Shown here: in pieces, positions 9,400 to 17,458 of the stretch
Position numbering within the stretch: position 1 is the first letter of the stretch
Layout: each line of letters begins with the position of its first letter
Notes under the pieces: generated by a model
Databases searched by the model: none
Seen by the model: only the letters and a program-made list of their open reading frames with translations
Told to the model about the DNA's origin: nothing
Translations under genes and position numbers: made by a program
Origin: Gemmobacter sp.
GTDB lineage: Bacteria; Pseudomonadota; Alphaproteobacteria; Rhodobacterales; Rhodobacteraceae
Reading direction: 5' to 3'
Length of the DNA: 46,005 nt
Assembly: GCA_030683915.1 (NCBI GenBank)
Contig: JAUXPG010000315.1
Coordinates: 1 to 46,005 of the forward strand

Positions 9400-10758
9400 A
9401 TGCTGACCTGTTTCAAAGCCTATGACATTCGCGGACGTCTGGGGATTGACCTTGATGCCGGCATCGCCGCGCGCATCGGGCATGCGCTGGCGCTGGCGCT
9501 GGGGGCGCGCCGGGTGGTGCTGGGGCGTGATGCCCGCGCGTCCTCGGCCGAACTGGCCGAGGCGGTGGCGGCAGCGCTGGTAGCCGAAGGGGTGACGGTG
9601 CTGGACCTTGGCCTGTCAGGCACCGAGGAGATGTATTTCGCCACCACGCATTTCGGCGCCGATGCGGGGGTCTGCGTCACGGCCTCGCACAATCCGATGG
9701 ACTGGAACGGGATGAAGATGGTGGGTGCAGGGTCGGCCCCGCTGGACCCCGCCACCACCATGGCCCGCATCAAGGCGCTGGCCGAGGCGGGGAAAACAGG
9801 CACAAAAGGCCAAACAGGGTCTATTCTCGACGTCGCGACCGAGGCGCGGGCGGCCTATGTCGACCGCGTGCTGTCGTTTGTGGATGTAGCGGCGCTGCGC
9901 CCGATGAAGATCGTGGTCAACGCCGGCAACGGCGCGGCGGGGCCGACCTTTGACGCCATCGCCGCCGAACTGGCCGCCCGCGGGGCGCCGCTGGCCTTTG
10001 TGCGCCTGCACCACGATCCCGACGGAAGCTTCCCCAACGGCATTCCCAACCCGCTGCTGCCCGAAAACCGCCCGGTCACCGCGCAGGCGGTGGTGGCCCA
10101 CGGCGCCGACATGGGCGTGGCGTGGGATGGTGACTTTGACCGCTGCTTCTTTTTCGACCATCAGGGCGGGTTCATCGACGGCGAATATGTTGTCGGTCTG
10201 CTCGCGCAGGCGTTTCTGGCGCGCGAGCCGGGGGCCGCCATCATCCACGACCCGCGCATCATCTGGAACACCCAGGATATCGTGGCCCGCGCCGGGGGCC
10301 GCGCGGTGCAGGCGCGCACCGGGCATGCCTTTCTGAAACAGGCGATGCGTGAGCATGGCGCGGTCTATGGCGGGGAGATGAGCGCGCACCATTATTTCCG
10401 CGATTTCGTCGCCTGCGACAGCGGCATGATCCCGTGGTTGCTGGTGGCCGAACTGATCGGGCGGCGCGGGCAACCGCTGGCCGATCTGGTGGCGGCGATG
10501 CAGGCGGCGTTCCCGTCGTCGGGCGAGATCAACTTTCATCTGGCCGATCCGGGTGCCGCAGTGGCGCGGGTGCGCGCGGCGTGGGAACCCAAGGCCCTGC
10601 ACATCGACACCATGGATGGCCTTGGCCTTTCGTTCGCCGACTGGCGGTTCAGCCTGCGCGCCTCGAACACCGAACCCGTGCTGCGGCTGAATGTCGAAAC
10701 CCGCGGCGGGCCGGTTGCCCCCCATGTGGACGCGCTGCGCGCGTTGATTGAAAGTTAA
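9400..10758 (+). CDS. Phosphomannomutase / phosphoglucomutase
   Basis: FKAYDIRGRLG, VCVTASHNPMDWNGMK (phosphoserine loop), DGDFDRCFFFD (metal-binding), GGEMSAHHYFRDF, FSLRASNTEPVLRLN. Confidence 0.95.
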   Translation: MLTCFKAYDIRGRLGIDLDAGIAARIGHALALALGARRVVLGRDARASSAELAEAVAAALVAEGVTVLDLGLSGTEEMYFATTHFGADAGVCVTASHNPMDWNGMKMVGAGSAPLDPATTMARIKALAEAGKTGTKGQTGSILDVATEARAAYVDRVLSFVDVAALRPMKIVVNAGNGAAGPTFDAIAAELAARGAPLAFVRLHHDPDGSFPNGIPNPLLPENRPVTAQAVVAHGADMGVAWDGDFDRCFFFDHQGGFIDGEYVVGLLAQAFLAREPGAAIIHDPRIIWNTQDIVARAGGRAVQARTGHAFLKQAMREHGAVYGGEMSAHHYFRDFVACDSGMIPWLLVAELIGRRGQPLADLVAAMQAAFPSSGEINFHLADPGAAVARVRAAWEPKALHIDTMDGLGLSFADWRFSLRASNTEPVLRLNVETRGGPVAPHVDALRALIES

Positions 10759-10910
10759 CATCTTCCACCCCCTGAAGAGAGGTGGATTTCCGGCGGGCCG
10801 TTGGGGGGGGTGACCCCCGCCGTCCCGCTGGGAGTTGACGGCTCACCGGGCGCTAACGCGTTCCCCTCCCCGTCCAGCAGCGGCGTGTTCCTCCGCGGTC
10901 GTGTCTCGTC
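10755..10910 (-). ncRNA. Putative omega/reRNA overlapping the tnpB 3' end and element right end (position inferred)
   Basis: Position by analogy with known TnpB loci, where the guide-bearing RNA covers the tnpB 3' end and RE; no covariance model run. Confidence 0.35.
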
Positions 10911-12080
10911 CCCGCGCAGGGCGCGGTTCAGGATGTTGATCGCCGCGTTGTGGTCGGCGTTTGCGGCGTGGCCGCAGGCGGTGCAGACGAAGGTCGCTTG
11001 GTTCTTGCGACTCCCCTCGTCCACGTGCCCGCATTCGGCGCACTCCCGGCTCGTGTTTCGGGCCGGAACCTTGATCATGACCCCGCCCGTCTCCTCCAGC
11101 TTGTAGCTGAGGAGCAGCTCGAACTGGTACCAGCCCACGTTCAGGATCGCCCGGTTCAGACCGGACTTGGCCGCAACGTTGCGGCCCGGATCCTCCACGG
11201 TCCCGGCCGCGGACCGGGTCATGTTGAGGATCCGAAGGTCCTCGATCGCCACCAGCCCGAAGGTTCGGGCCAGGTGCGTGGTCAGGACGTGGGCGAGGTG
11301 CTTGCGCGCCCGGGCGTTCTGCCCCCGCAGCCTTGCGATCCGGCTGCGGAGCAGCCGGTACCGCTGGGACCCGCGGGTCCGGCGTGCGAGCTTGCGCTGG
11401 AGCCGGCTGATCAGCCGCTCCCGGCGTGCCACCGTCTCGGGCAGGTGCCAGACGGACCCGTCCGCAAGCGCGAACGGGATCGCGACCCCGCGGTCCACCC
11501 CAGTCGCCCTTGCGGGGACCGGTCGGGCCTCCACCTCGCAGCGCAGCGCGATCGACACCTGCCAGGCCCCGTCCGGCCCGCGCAGGACCGTGGCGCTTCG
11601 GATCTCGACCACCCCGTCCGCCCGCTCCCGCAGGGGGCGGGTATCCCTGTACCGGACCCAGCCGATCTTCGGGATCCGGACCTCGGACCATTTCCCGTTG
11701 AGGCGGCGGATCGCCACCTCGCGGCCCACGTGGCGAAACGCGTCATGGACCCCCCTCTTGCGCGGGGTCGGTAACCGGGCCCGCCCCTCGAAGAAGTTGG
11801 TGAAGGCGCGGTCCAGGTCGATCAGGGCCTGGTTCTGCGCCGTCTGGCTCACCTCCCCGATCCAGGGGAACTCCCGGCGCAGCGCCGACAGCTCCCCGGA
11901 AAGCCCCTTTGAGCCGAAGCTCCTGGACCGGCCGCCCCGGTACGGGCGACCGCCCCAGGTCCGGCGCTGCTCGAGGGCGAGATTGTAGACGAGGCGGACC
12001 ACGCCGGCGGCCCGCGCCAGCAGCGTGAGCTGCTCGGGCGTCGGATAAAGCCGGTAGACATGGGCGCGGTGAAATTCCAT
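10755..12080 (-). CDS. tnpB: TnpB RNA-guided endonuclease-like protein (OrfB, zinc ribbon)
   Basis: GVDRGVAIPFAL (RuvC-I Asp), LVAIEDLRILNMTR (RuvC-II Glu), ANADHNAAINILNRA (RuvC-III Asp), CAECGH...CTACGH zinc ribbon; catalytic residues appear intact. Confidence 0.93.
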   Translation of the reverse strand: MEFHRAHVYRLYPTPEQLTLLARAAGVVRLVYNLALEQRRTWGGRPYRGGRSRSFGSKGLSGELSALRREFPWIGEVSQTAQNQALIDLDRAFTNFFEGRARLPTPRKRGVHDAFRHVGREVAIRRLNGKWSEVRIPKIGWVRYRDTRPLRERADGVVEIRSATVLRGPDGAWQVSIALRCEVEARPVPARATGVDRGVAIPFALADGSVWHLPETVARRERLISRLQRKLARRTRGSQRYRLLRSRIARLRGQNARARKHLAHVLTTHLARTFGLVAIEDLRILNMTRSAAGTVEDPGRNVAAKSGLNRAILNVGWYQFELLLSYKLEETGGVMIKVPARNTSRECAECGHVDEGSRKNQATFVCTACGHAANADHNAAINILNRALRGDETRPRRNTPLLDGEGNALAPGEPSTPSGTAGVTPPNGPPEIHLSSGGGRC

Positions 12081-12117
12081 ATTCGCAAACGTACCGTTTG
12101 GTCAAAGAGGCCACAAG

Positions 12118-12516
12118 ATGGAATATCGCAAAGGCCGACACGTGTTGTCGGCGATCCACGTTCACTTGGTCTTCGTGACCAAGTACCGGCGCGGGGCGCT
12201 GGACGACGACGCCCTGTCCCGGCTCAAGGACACCTTCGCCGCGGTCTCCACCGACTTCGGGGCCCGTCTCGTGGAATGCGACGGGGAGGTGGATCACGTC
12301 CACCTCCTGGTGGAGTACCCGCCAACGGTGACGTTGGCGCGGCTGGTCAACTCCCTGAAGGGGGTCGGGTCCCGGCTCCTGCTGCGCGACCGTCCGGAGC
12401 TGCGGCGCTTCGCGCAGAAGGGGCTCTGGTCCCCGTCCTATTTCGCCGCAAGCTGCGGCGGGGCGCCGATCGAGATCGTGCGAAAATATGTCGCCAACCA
12501 GAGGTCGGCGACATGA
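12118..12516 (+). CDS. tnpA: IS200/IS605 family transposase TnpA (Y1 HUH)
   Basis: CDGEVDHVHLLVEYPP (HUH) and EIVRKYVANQ (catalytic Tyr). Confidence 0.95.
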   Translation: MEYRKGRHVLSAIHVHLVFVTKYRRGALDDDALSRLKDTFAAVSTDFGARLVECDGEVDHVHLLVEYPPTVTLARLVNSLKGVGSRLLLRDRPELRRFAQKGLWSPSYFAASCGGAPIEIVRKYVANQRSAT

Positions 12517-12577
12517 ATCGTCTCCTATCCCTCCCCGCCCTGAAGGACGGGGCTTCCCGGAGGTTCGGGTGAAAAGC

Positions 12578-14023
12578 ATGACGACCATCCATCCCGTTCT
12601 GCTGTGCGGCGGGTCGGGCACCCGGCTCTGGCCCTTGTCGCGCAAGAGCTACCCCAAGCAGTTCGCCCGGCTGACCGGCGAGGAAAGCCTGTTCCAGGCC
12701 TCGGCCCGGCGGCTGTCGGGGCCGGGGTTTGCCCCGCCCATGGTGGTGACGGGGGGCGATTTCCGCTTCATCGTCACCGAACAGCTGGCCGGGGCGGAAA
12801 TTGCCCCCGCGGCGGTCGTCATCGAACCCGCTGCGCGCAACACCGCCCCCGCGATCCTTGCTGCCGCGCTGATGCTGGCGGCGCGCGACCCCGAGGCGCT
12901 GATGCTGGTGGCGCCGTCCGATCACGTGATCCCCGATGCCGCGCGGTTCCGCGAGGCGGTGCAGGCGGCCGCGCCCGAGGCGCTGGCAGGCCGCATCGTG
13001 ACCTTCGGCATCCGGCCCGAGCGGGCGGAAACCGGCTATGGCTGGCTGGAACTGGCGCATGCGCCCGAGGCGGGCTTTGCCCCGGTGCCGCAGCCCTTGG
13101 TGCGCTTCGTGGAAAAGCCCGATGCGGCGACGGCGGCCGACCTGCTGGCCTCGGGGCGGCATCTGTGGAACGCGGGGATCTTCCTGTTTTCGGTGCCGGC
13201 CATCCTTGCGGCCTTTGACGCCCATGCCCCCGGCCTGCTGGCCGATGCCCGTGCGGCGGTCGAAGGCGCGCAGGCGGATCTCGGGTTCACCCGGCTGGCA
13301 CCGGGGCCGTGGGGCGCGCTGCCCGACATCTCCATCGACTATGCGGTGATGGAAAAGGCACCCAACCTCAGCGTGGTGCCCTATGGGGGCGTCTGGTCCG
13401 ACCTTGGCGGCTGGGATGCGGTGTGGCGCGAAAGCCACCCCGACGCGGCGGGCGTGGTGGCGCATGGCGCGGCCACCGCGATTGACTGCACCAATACGCT
13501 GCTGCGGTCCGAGGCGGGGAGCCTGCAACTGGTGGGCATCGGGCTGGACGGTATCGTGGCGGTGGCGATGCCCGATGCGGTGCTGGTGGCGCACAAGGAC
13601 CGGGCGCAGGATGTGAAACTGGCCGTGGCCAGCCTGAAGAAACAGGGCGCCGCACAGGCCGAAACCTTCCCGCGCGATCACCGGCCCTGGGGCTGGTTCG
13701 AAAGTCTGGTGGTGGGCCAGCGCTTTCAGGTGAAACGCATCGTGGTGCACCCCGGTGCCGCGCTCAGCCTGCAAAGCCACCATCACAGGTCGGAACACTG
13801 GATCGTGGTCGAAGGCACCGCGCGCGTCACGATTGACGGGGAACAACGCCTCGTGACGGAAAACCAGTCGGTCTATATCCCGCTTGGCGCGGTGCACCGG
13901 ATGGAAAACCCCGGCAAACTGCCCATGGTGCTGATCGAGGTGCAGACCGGCGCCTATCTCGGCGAAGATGACATCATCCGGTATGAAGATGTCTATGCCC
14001 GCGGGCAAGGCGCGAAGGGGTGA
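12578..14023 (+). CDS. manC: Mannose-1-phosphate guanylyltransferase / mannose-6-phosphate isomerase
   Basis: HPVLLCGGSGTRLWPLSRKSYPKQF, C-terminal cupin RPWGWFESL..FQVKRIVVHPGAALSLQSHHHRSEHWIVVEGTA. Start at ATG 12578, upstream part of track ORF lies in the IS. Confidence 0.95.
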   Translation: MTTIHPVLLCGGSGTRLWPLSRKSYPKQFARLTGEESLFQASARRLSGPGFAPPMVVTGGDFRFIVTEQLAGAEIAPAAVVIEPAARNTAPAILAAALMLAARDPEALMLVAPSDHVIPDAARFREAVQAAAPEALAGRIVTFGIRPERAETGYGWLELAHAPEAGFAPVPQPLVRFVEKPDAATAADLLASGRHLWNAGIFLFSVPAILAAFDAHAPGLLADARAAVEGAQADLGFTRLAPGPWGALPDISIDYAVMEKAPNLSVVPYGGVWSDLGGWDAVWRESHPDAAGVVAHGAATAIDCTNTLLRSEAGSLQLVGIGLDGIVAVAMPDAVLVAHKDRAQDVKLAVASLKKQGAAQAETFPRDHRPWGWFESLVVGQRFQVKRIVVHPGAALSLQSHHHRSEHWIVVEGTARVTIDGEQRLVTENQSVYIPLGAVHRMENPGKLPMVLIEVQTGAYLGEDDIIRYEDVYARGQGAKG

Positions 14024-14115
14024 GCGCGGAACAAGCGAAGGTCTGGTGGACCTTCGCCCGCGCGAACGCCCCGCCCGTGGCGGGGCCGGGCCCCAGTCCC
14101 GGCAAGCGGCCCGCA

Positions 14116-14140
14116 AAAAAGGCTCTATTCGGCCTTTTGT
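14116..14140. terminator. Probable bidirectional terminator between convergent manC and GT4
   Basis: AAAAAAGGCTCTATTCGGCCTTTTGTT: AAGGC/GCCTT stem flanked by A-run and T-run. Confidence 0.5.
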
Positions 14141-15588
14141 TACGATCCCGCCCAAACCCCGCGCAGCGCCGACAGATGGCTTTTCATCGTCTCGGGCGCG
14201 CGCGCACCCGCCCAGTAGGCGGCCAGATCGATCCGGCCCTCCAGCACCGCCGCCAGCCGCGCGGCAAAGCCAGCCGCGTCGCCGGCCGCGAACACAAGGT
14301 CGGGGCAGTTGCCCAGTTCGCGCGCGCCGCCCAGATCCGAGGTCAGCAACGGAATGCCGCGCAGGTGCATTTCCAGCGCGACCTGCGGCAGGTTGTCTTC
14401 CCACAGCACGGGCACCACACCCAGCGTGACCTCGCGCAGGATGCCGTCCAGTTCGGCATGGGTGTAGCCATCGACATGGGCCAGCCCCGCCAGCCGGGGC
14501 CGCAGCGCAGCCATCCGCGCCATGGCCTGATCGGTGCCCTTGCGGGCCGCCACCGTCAGATGCACCCGCGCGGCCACGGCATCGGGCAGCGCCTCGAGCG
14601 CATCGAGCAGGAAAAAGAACCCCTTGTCGCGCCGCATATAACCCAGATAGGCCAGCCGGACCCGGCCTTGCGCATCCAGCAGGCCGGGGCGCGGGGCGGC
14701 CCGGTCGAACCGGGCGGCCTCGGCGGTGCCGATGCGCGTGGTTTGCAAAAGCGCGGGCGCGATGCCATGCGCCGCCGCCAGCACCCGCACCCGGTCCGAC
14801 ACGCACAGCACGGCATCGGCATGGGCGTTGATCGCGGCCACCATACTTGCGCGCCGGTCGGCAAAGCGCCGGGCGGCCGCCGCATCCGGGGCCTCGGCTG
14901 CACCGGCCAGCGCGGGTGCCGGCCGCGCGCGCAAGCGGCGCAGGCCCGTCACCCCGGCCCGTGCCGCCCCCAGCCCCACCTTCGCCGCCGTCACCAGACG
15001 CGGGCCGCCCAGCCGGTCGGCCTGCCACATCACCGCCAGCGCCGCACGCCGCGCCCCGGCGCCCACCTGCCCCCCCGGCAGGCAGGTGACACAGGCGCGC
15101 CCTTCGTCGAAGCCCGGACAGGTTTCGCGTTCGCGGTGCCACAGGTTCACCTGCGGGCAGATCGGATAGTAGTTGTGCAGCATCACCACCACCCGCGCGC
15201 CCGCCGCCCGCGCCACCCCCAGCACCGCCACCGGCAGCCCTTCGATATTGTCGAAATGCACCGCGTCCCACGGGCCGGTGGCGGCAAGGACTTCGGCAAA
15301 GGCCGCCTCGGTCGCCGGGTCGGTCAGTTGCGCCGGGCTGTCCCAGGCCAGTTGCCCCGGCGCCAGCACGGCGGAATTGACGATTTCCCAGTGCCCCGGC
15401 GCACCGCGCACGGCCTGCCAGCGCGCCGGACCGCGCCGCAGATCCTGCGCCAGCCCGGACGACAGATACCCCGCCTCGATCCCGCTGCCCGCCAGCACGC
15501 GGGCCAGATTGCGCTGATAGACGGCCACGCCCCCCCCGCGCCCTTGCGCATCGCGCCAGTCCACCCAATTGACGAACAGCACCCGCAT
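14140..15588 (-). CDS. Glycosyltransferase family 4-like protein
   Basis: MRVLFVNWVDWRDAQGRGGGVAVYQRNLARVL N-terminus and C-terminal DGILREVTLGVVPVLWEDNLPQVALEMHLRGIPLLTSDLGG GT-B motif. Confidence 0.88.
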   Translation of the reverse strand: MRVLFVNWVDWRDAQGRGGGVAVYQRNLARVLAGSGIEAGYLSSGLAQDLRRGPARWQAVRGAPGHWEIVNSAVLAPGQLAWDSPAQLTDPATEAAFAEVLAATGPWDAVHFDNIEGLPVAVLGVARAAGARVVVMLHNYYPICPQVNLWHRERETCPGFDEGRACVTCLPGGQVGAGARRAALAVMWQADRLGGPRLVTAAKVGLGAARAGVTGLRRLRARPAPALAGAAEAPDAAAARRFADRRASMVAAINAHADAVLCVSDRVRVLAAAHGIAPALLQTTRIGTAEAARFDRAAPRPGLLDAQGRVRLAYLGYMRRDKGFFFLLDALEALPDAVAARVHLTVAARKGTDQAMARMAALRPRLAGLAHVDGYTHAELDGILREVTLGVVPVLWEDNLPQVALEMHLRGIPLLTSDLGGARELGNCPDLVFAAGDAAGFAARLAAVLEGRIDLAAYWAGARAPETMKSHLSALRGVWAGS

Positions 15589-15589
15589 C

Positions 15590-16777
15590 CTAAAGCGGGT
15601 CCACCGGGAAGGCAGGCGGGGGTGCGCCGGTCTTGCGGGCCAGAATAAGGCTCTGTGCGGCCTTTAGGGCCTCATTTATGGTCACATCCATGTCGAGATA
15701 GCGATAGGTCCCCAGCCGCCCGACAAAGCTGACGCGCGCCTCGGCCCGGGCGCGGGCGACATAGCGGCGCAGCAGCGCCTGTTCGCCGGCCAGCCGGATC
15801 GGATAGTAGGGAATGTCGTCCGGCCCGCAGGCACGGGCGTATTCCCGCACCACGACCGACCCGCGCGGCGTTTCCCACGGCGCGAAATGCCGGTGTTCGG
15901 CGATGCGGGTATAGGGCACGTCGGGGTCGGGGTGGTTCATCACCGCGCAGCCCTGCCAGTCGCCGTCATGGGTGAACCGCTCGAACGCCAGCGTGCGGTA
16001 CCCCAGCCGCCCCAGATCGTGCCCGAACCACGCATCCAGCGGCCCGGTCCAGACCACATGATCCCAGCCGCCGGCCCGCGCGTCGCCCGGTGTCACCGGG
16101 CTGCCCAGCCGCAGCGTCACCCCCGGACAGTCAAGGATCGCCGCCACCAGCGCGGTATAGCCCGCCTCGGGCATGCCCTGGAAACGGTGGAAGAAGTAGT
16201 TGTCGTCGTAGTTGAACCGCAGCGGCAGGCGTTTGAGGATGCTGGCGGGCAACTCGCGCGGGTCGCAGCCCCATTGCTTGGCGGTATAGCCCTTGAAGAA
16301 CGCGGCATAGATCTCGGGCCCCACCATGGCCAGCGCCTGTTCCTCGAAATTCGCGGGCTCCCCGCCGTGGGCCGGGGCCTGCGCCCGCGCGGCGATGAAA
16401 GCGCGCGCCTCGTCAGGGCGCATCGCGGTGCCGAAGATCTGGTTTATGGTGTGCAGGTTCACCGGAAGCGCAAAGACCCGCCCCCCCACCGTGGCCTTGA
16501 CCCGGTTGACATAGGGCCGGAAGGCGCCAAAGCGGTTCACATAGGCCCAGACGCCCTCGTTGTCGGTGTGAAAGATGTGCGGGCCATAGACATGCACCAT
16601 CACGCCGGTGTCGGGGCAGCGTTCGGTGTGGCAGTTGCCCGCGACATGTGGCCTCGCATCGGCCACCGTCACCGCCACGCCGGCCTCGGCCAGCGCCCGC
16701 GCGATCACCGCACCGGAAAACCCCGCCCCCACGATCAGAACCCGCTGCACGCCCCTGCCCCCTTGCCGGTCGGTCAC
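15590..16777 (-). CDS. glf: UDP-galactopyranose mutase
   Basis: VLIVGAGFSGAVIARALAEAG FAD fold; GVMVHVYGPHIFHTDNEGVWAYVNRF, FFKGYTAKQWGCDPRELPASILKRLPLRFNYDDNYF. Confidence 0.95.
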   Translation of the reverse strand: MTDRQGGRGVQRVLIVGAGFSGAVIARALAEAGVAVTVADARPHVAGNCHTERCPDTGVMVHVYGPHIFHTDNEGVWAYVNRFGAFRPYVNRVKATVGGRVFALPVNLHTINQIFGTAMRPDEARAFIAARAQAPAHGGEPANFEEQALAMVGPEIYAAFFKGYTAKQWGCDPRELPASILKRLPLRFNYDDNYFFHRFQGMPEAGYTALVAAILDCPGVTLRLGSPVTPGDARAGGWDHVVWTGPLDAWFGHDLGRLGYRTLAFERFTHDGDWQGCAVMNHPDPDVPYTRIAEHRHFAPWETPRGSVVVREYARACGPDDIPYYPIRLAGEQALLRRYVARARAEARVSFVGRLGTYRYLDMDVTINEALKAAQSLILARKTGAPPPAFPVDPL

Positions 16778-17445
16778 TGGGGGTGCGCCGGCCGGGTCAT
16801 CAATGCCTCGTGCAGCTGGATCGCATCATGCAGCTTGTCGAAATACTGCAGCTTGCCTTCATGAAGCACAACCCCGGCATCGCAGAAGGCATAGAGATCC
16901 TTGGTGTTGTGGCTGACGACGATGGCGCTGGCGTCTTTCATGCGGGCGCGGAACACCGCCTGGCTTTTGATGCGAAAGCGCGCGTCACCCACGGCCGTCA
17001 CCTCATCCACCAGATAGGTGTCGAACTTGATCCCCATCGAGATGCCAAAGGTCAACCGCGACCGCATCCCCGAGGAATAGGTCCGCACCGGCATGTGGAA
17101 ATGATCCCCGATTTCGGAGAAGTTTTCCACAAAATCAACAAGTTCGTCGGTATCAACGCCATAGACCCGGGCGATGAAGCGGGTGTTTTGCATGCCGGTC
17201 AGGTCGCCATGAAAGCTGCCGCCATAGCCGACCGGCCAGGAAATGACCCCGTCCGACACCACCCGCCCGCTGGAGGGGCGCTCCGACCCGGCGATGATGC
17301 GCATCAGCGTCGATTTGCCCGCCCCGTTGCGCCCCAGAAGCGCCAGCGACTTGCCGGTGGGCAGCGTGGCGTTCAGGTTGTCGATCACGGTCTGCCAGCG
17401 GCCGCGCACCCAGTAGCCCTTGGACAGGTTCTCGAACCGGATCAC
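16774..17445 (-). CDS. Capsule/EPS ABC transporter ATP-binding protein (KpsT-like)
   Basis: LLGRNGAGKSTLMRIIAG (Walker A), YSSGMRSRLTFGISMGIKFDTYLVDE (signature and Walker B), typical polysaccharide ABC ATPase. Confidence 0.93.
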   Translation of the reverse strand: MIRFENLSKGYWVRGRWQTVIDNLNATLPTGKSLALLGRNGAGKSTLMRIIAGSERPSSGRVVSDGVISWPVGYGGSFHGDLTGMQNTRFIARVYGVDTDELVDFVENFSEIGDHFHMPVRTYSSGMRSRLTFGISMGIKFDTYLVDEVTAVGDARFRIKSQAVFRARMKDASAIVVSHNTKDLYAFCDAGVVLHEGKLQYFDKLHDAIQLHEALMTRPAHPQ

Positions 17446-17458
17446 CGCCGCGCCTCCG

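Larger units (their letters stand above)
10755..12569. mobile_element. IS200/IS605-type insertion sequence (divergent tnpA/tnpB), approximate boundaries
   Basis: Divergent HUH Y1 transposase and TnpB; imperfect hairpins at both ends: CCACCCCCTGAAGAGAGGTGG (10765-10785) and CCCCGCCCTGAAGGACGGGG (12533-12552). Confidence 0.85.

Noticed and set aside
14035-14057. 9-bp perfect hairpin gcgaaggtc-tggtg-gaccttcgc as the manC terminator
   Set aside because: Clear stem-loop but no T-run; the downstream AAGGC/GCCTT hairpin with T-run is a better terminator candidate.
12347-15568. 1073-aa minus-strand ORF
   Set aside because: Runs antisense through manC and overlaps the real GT4 frame; low-complexity composition, no domain.
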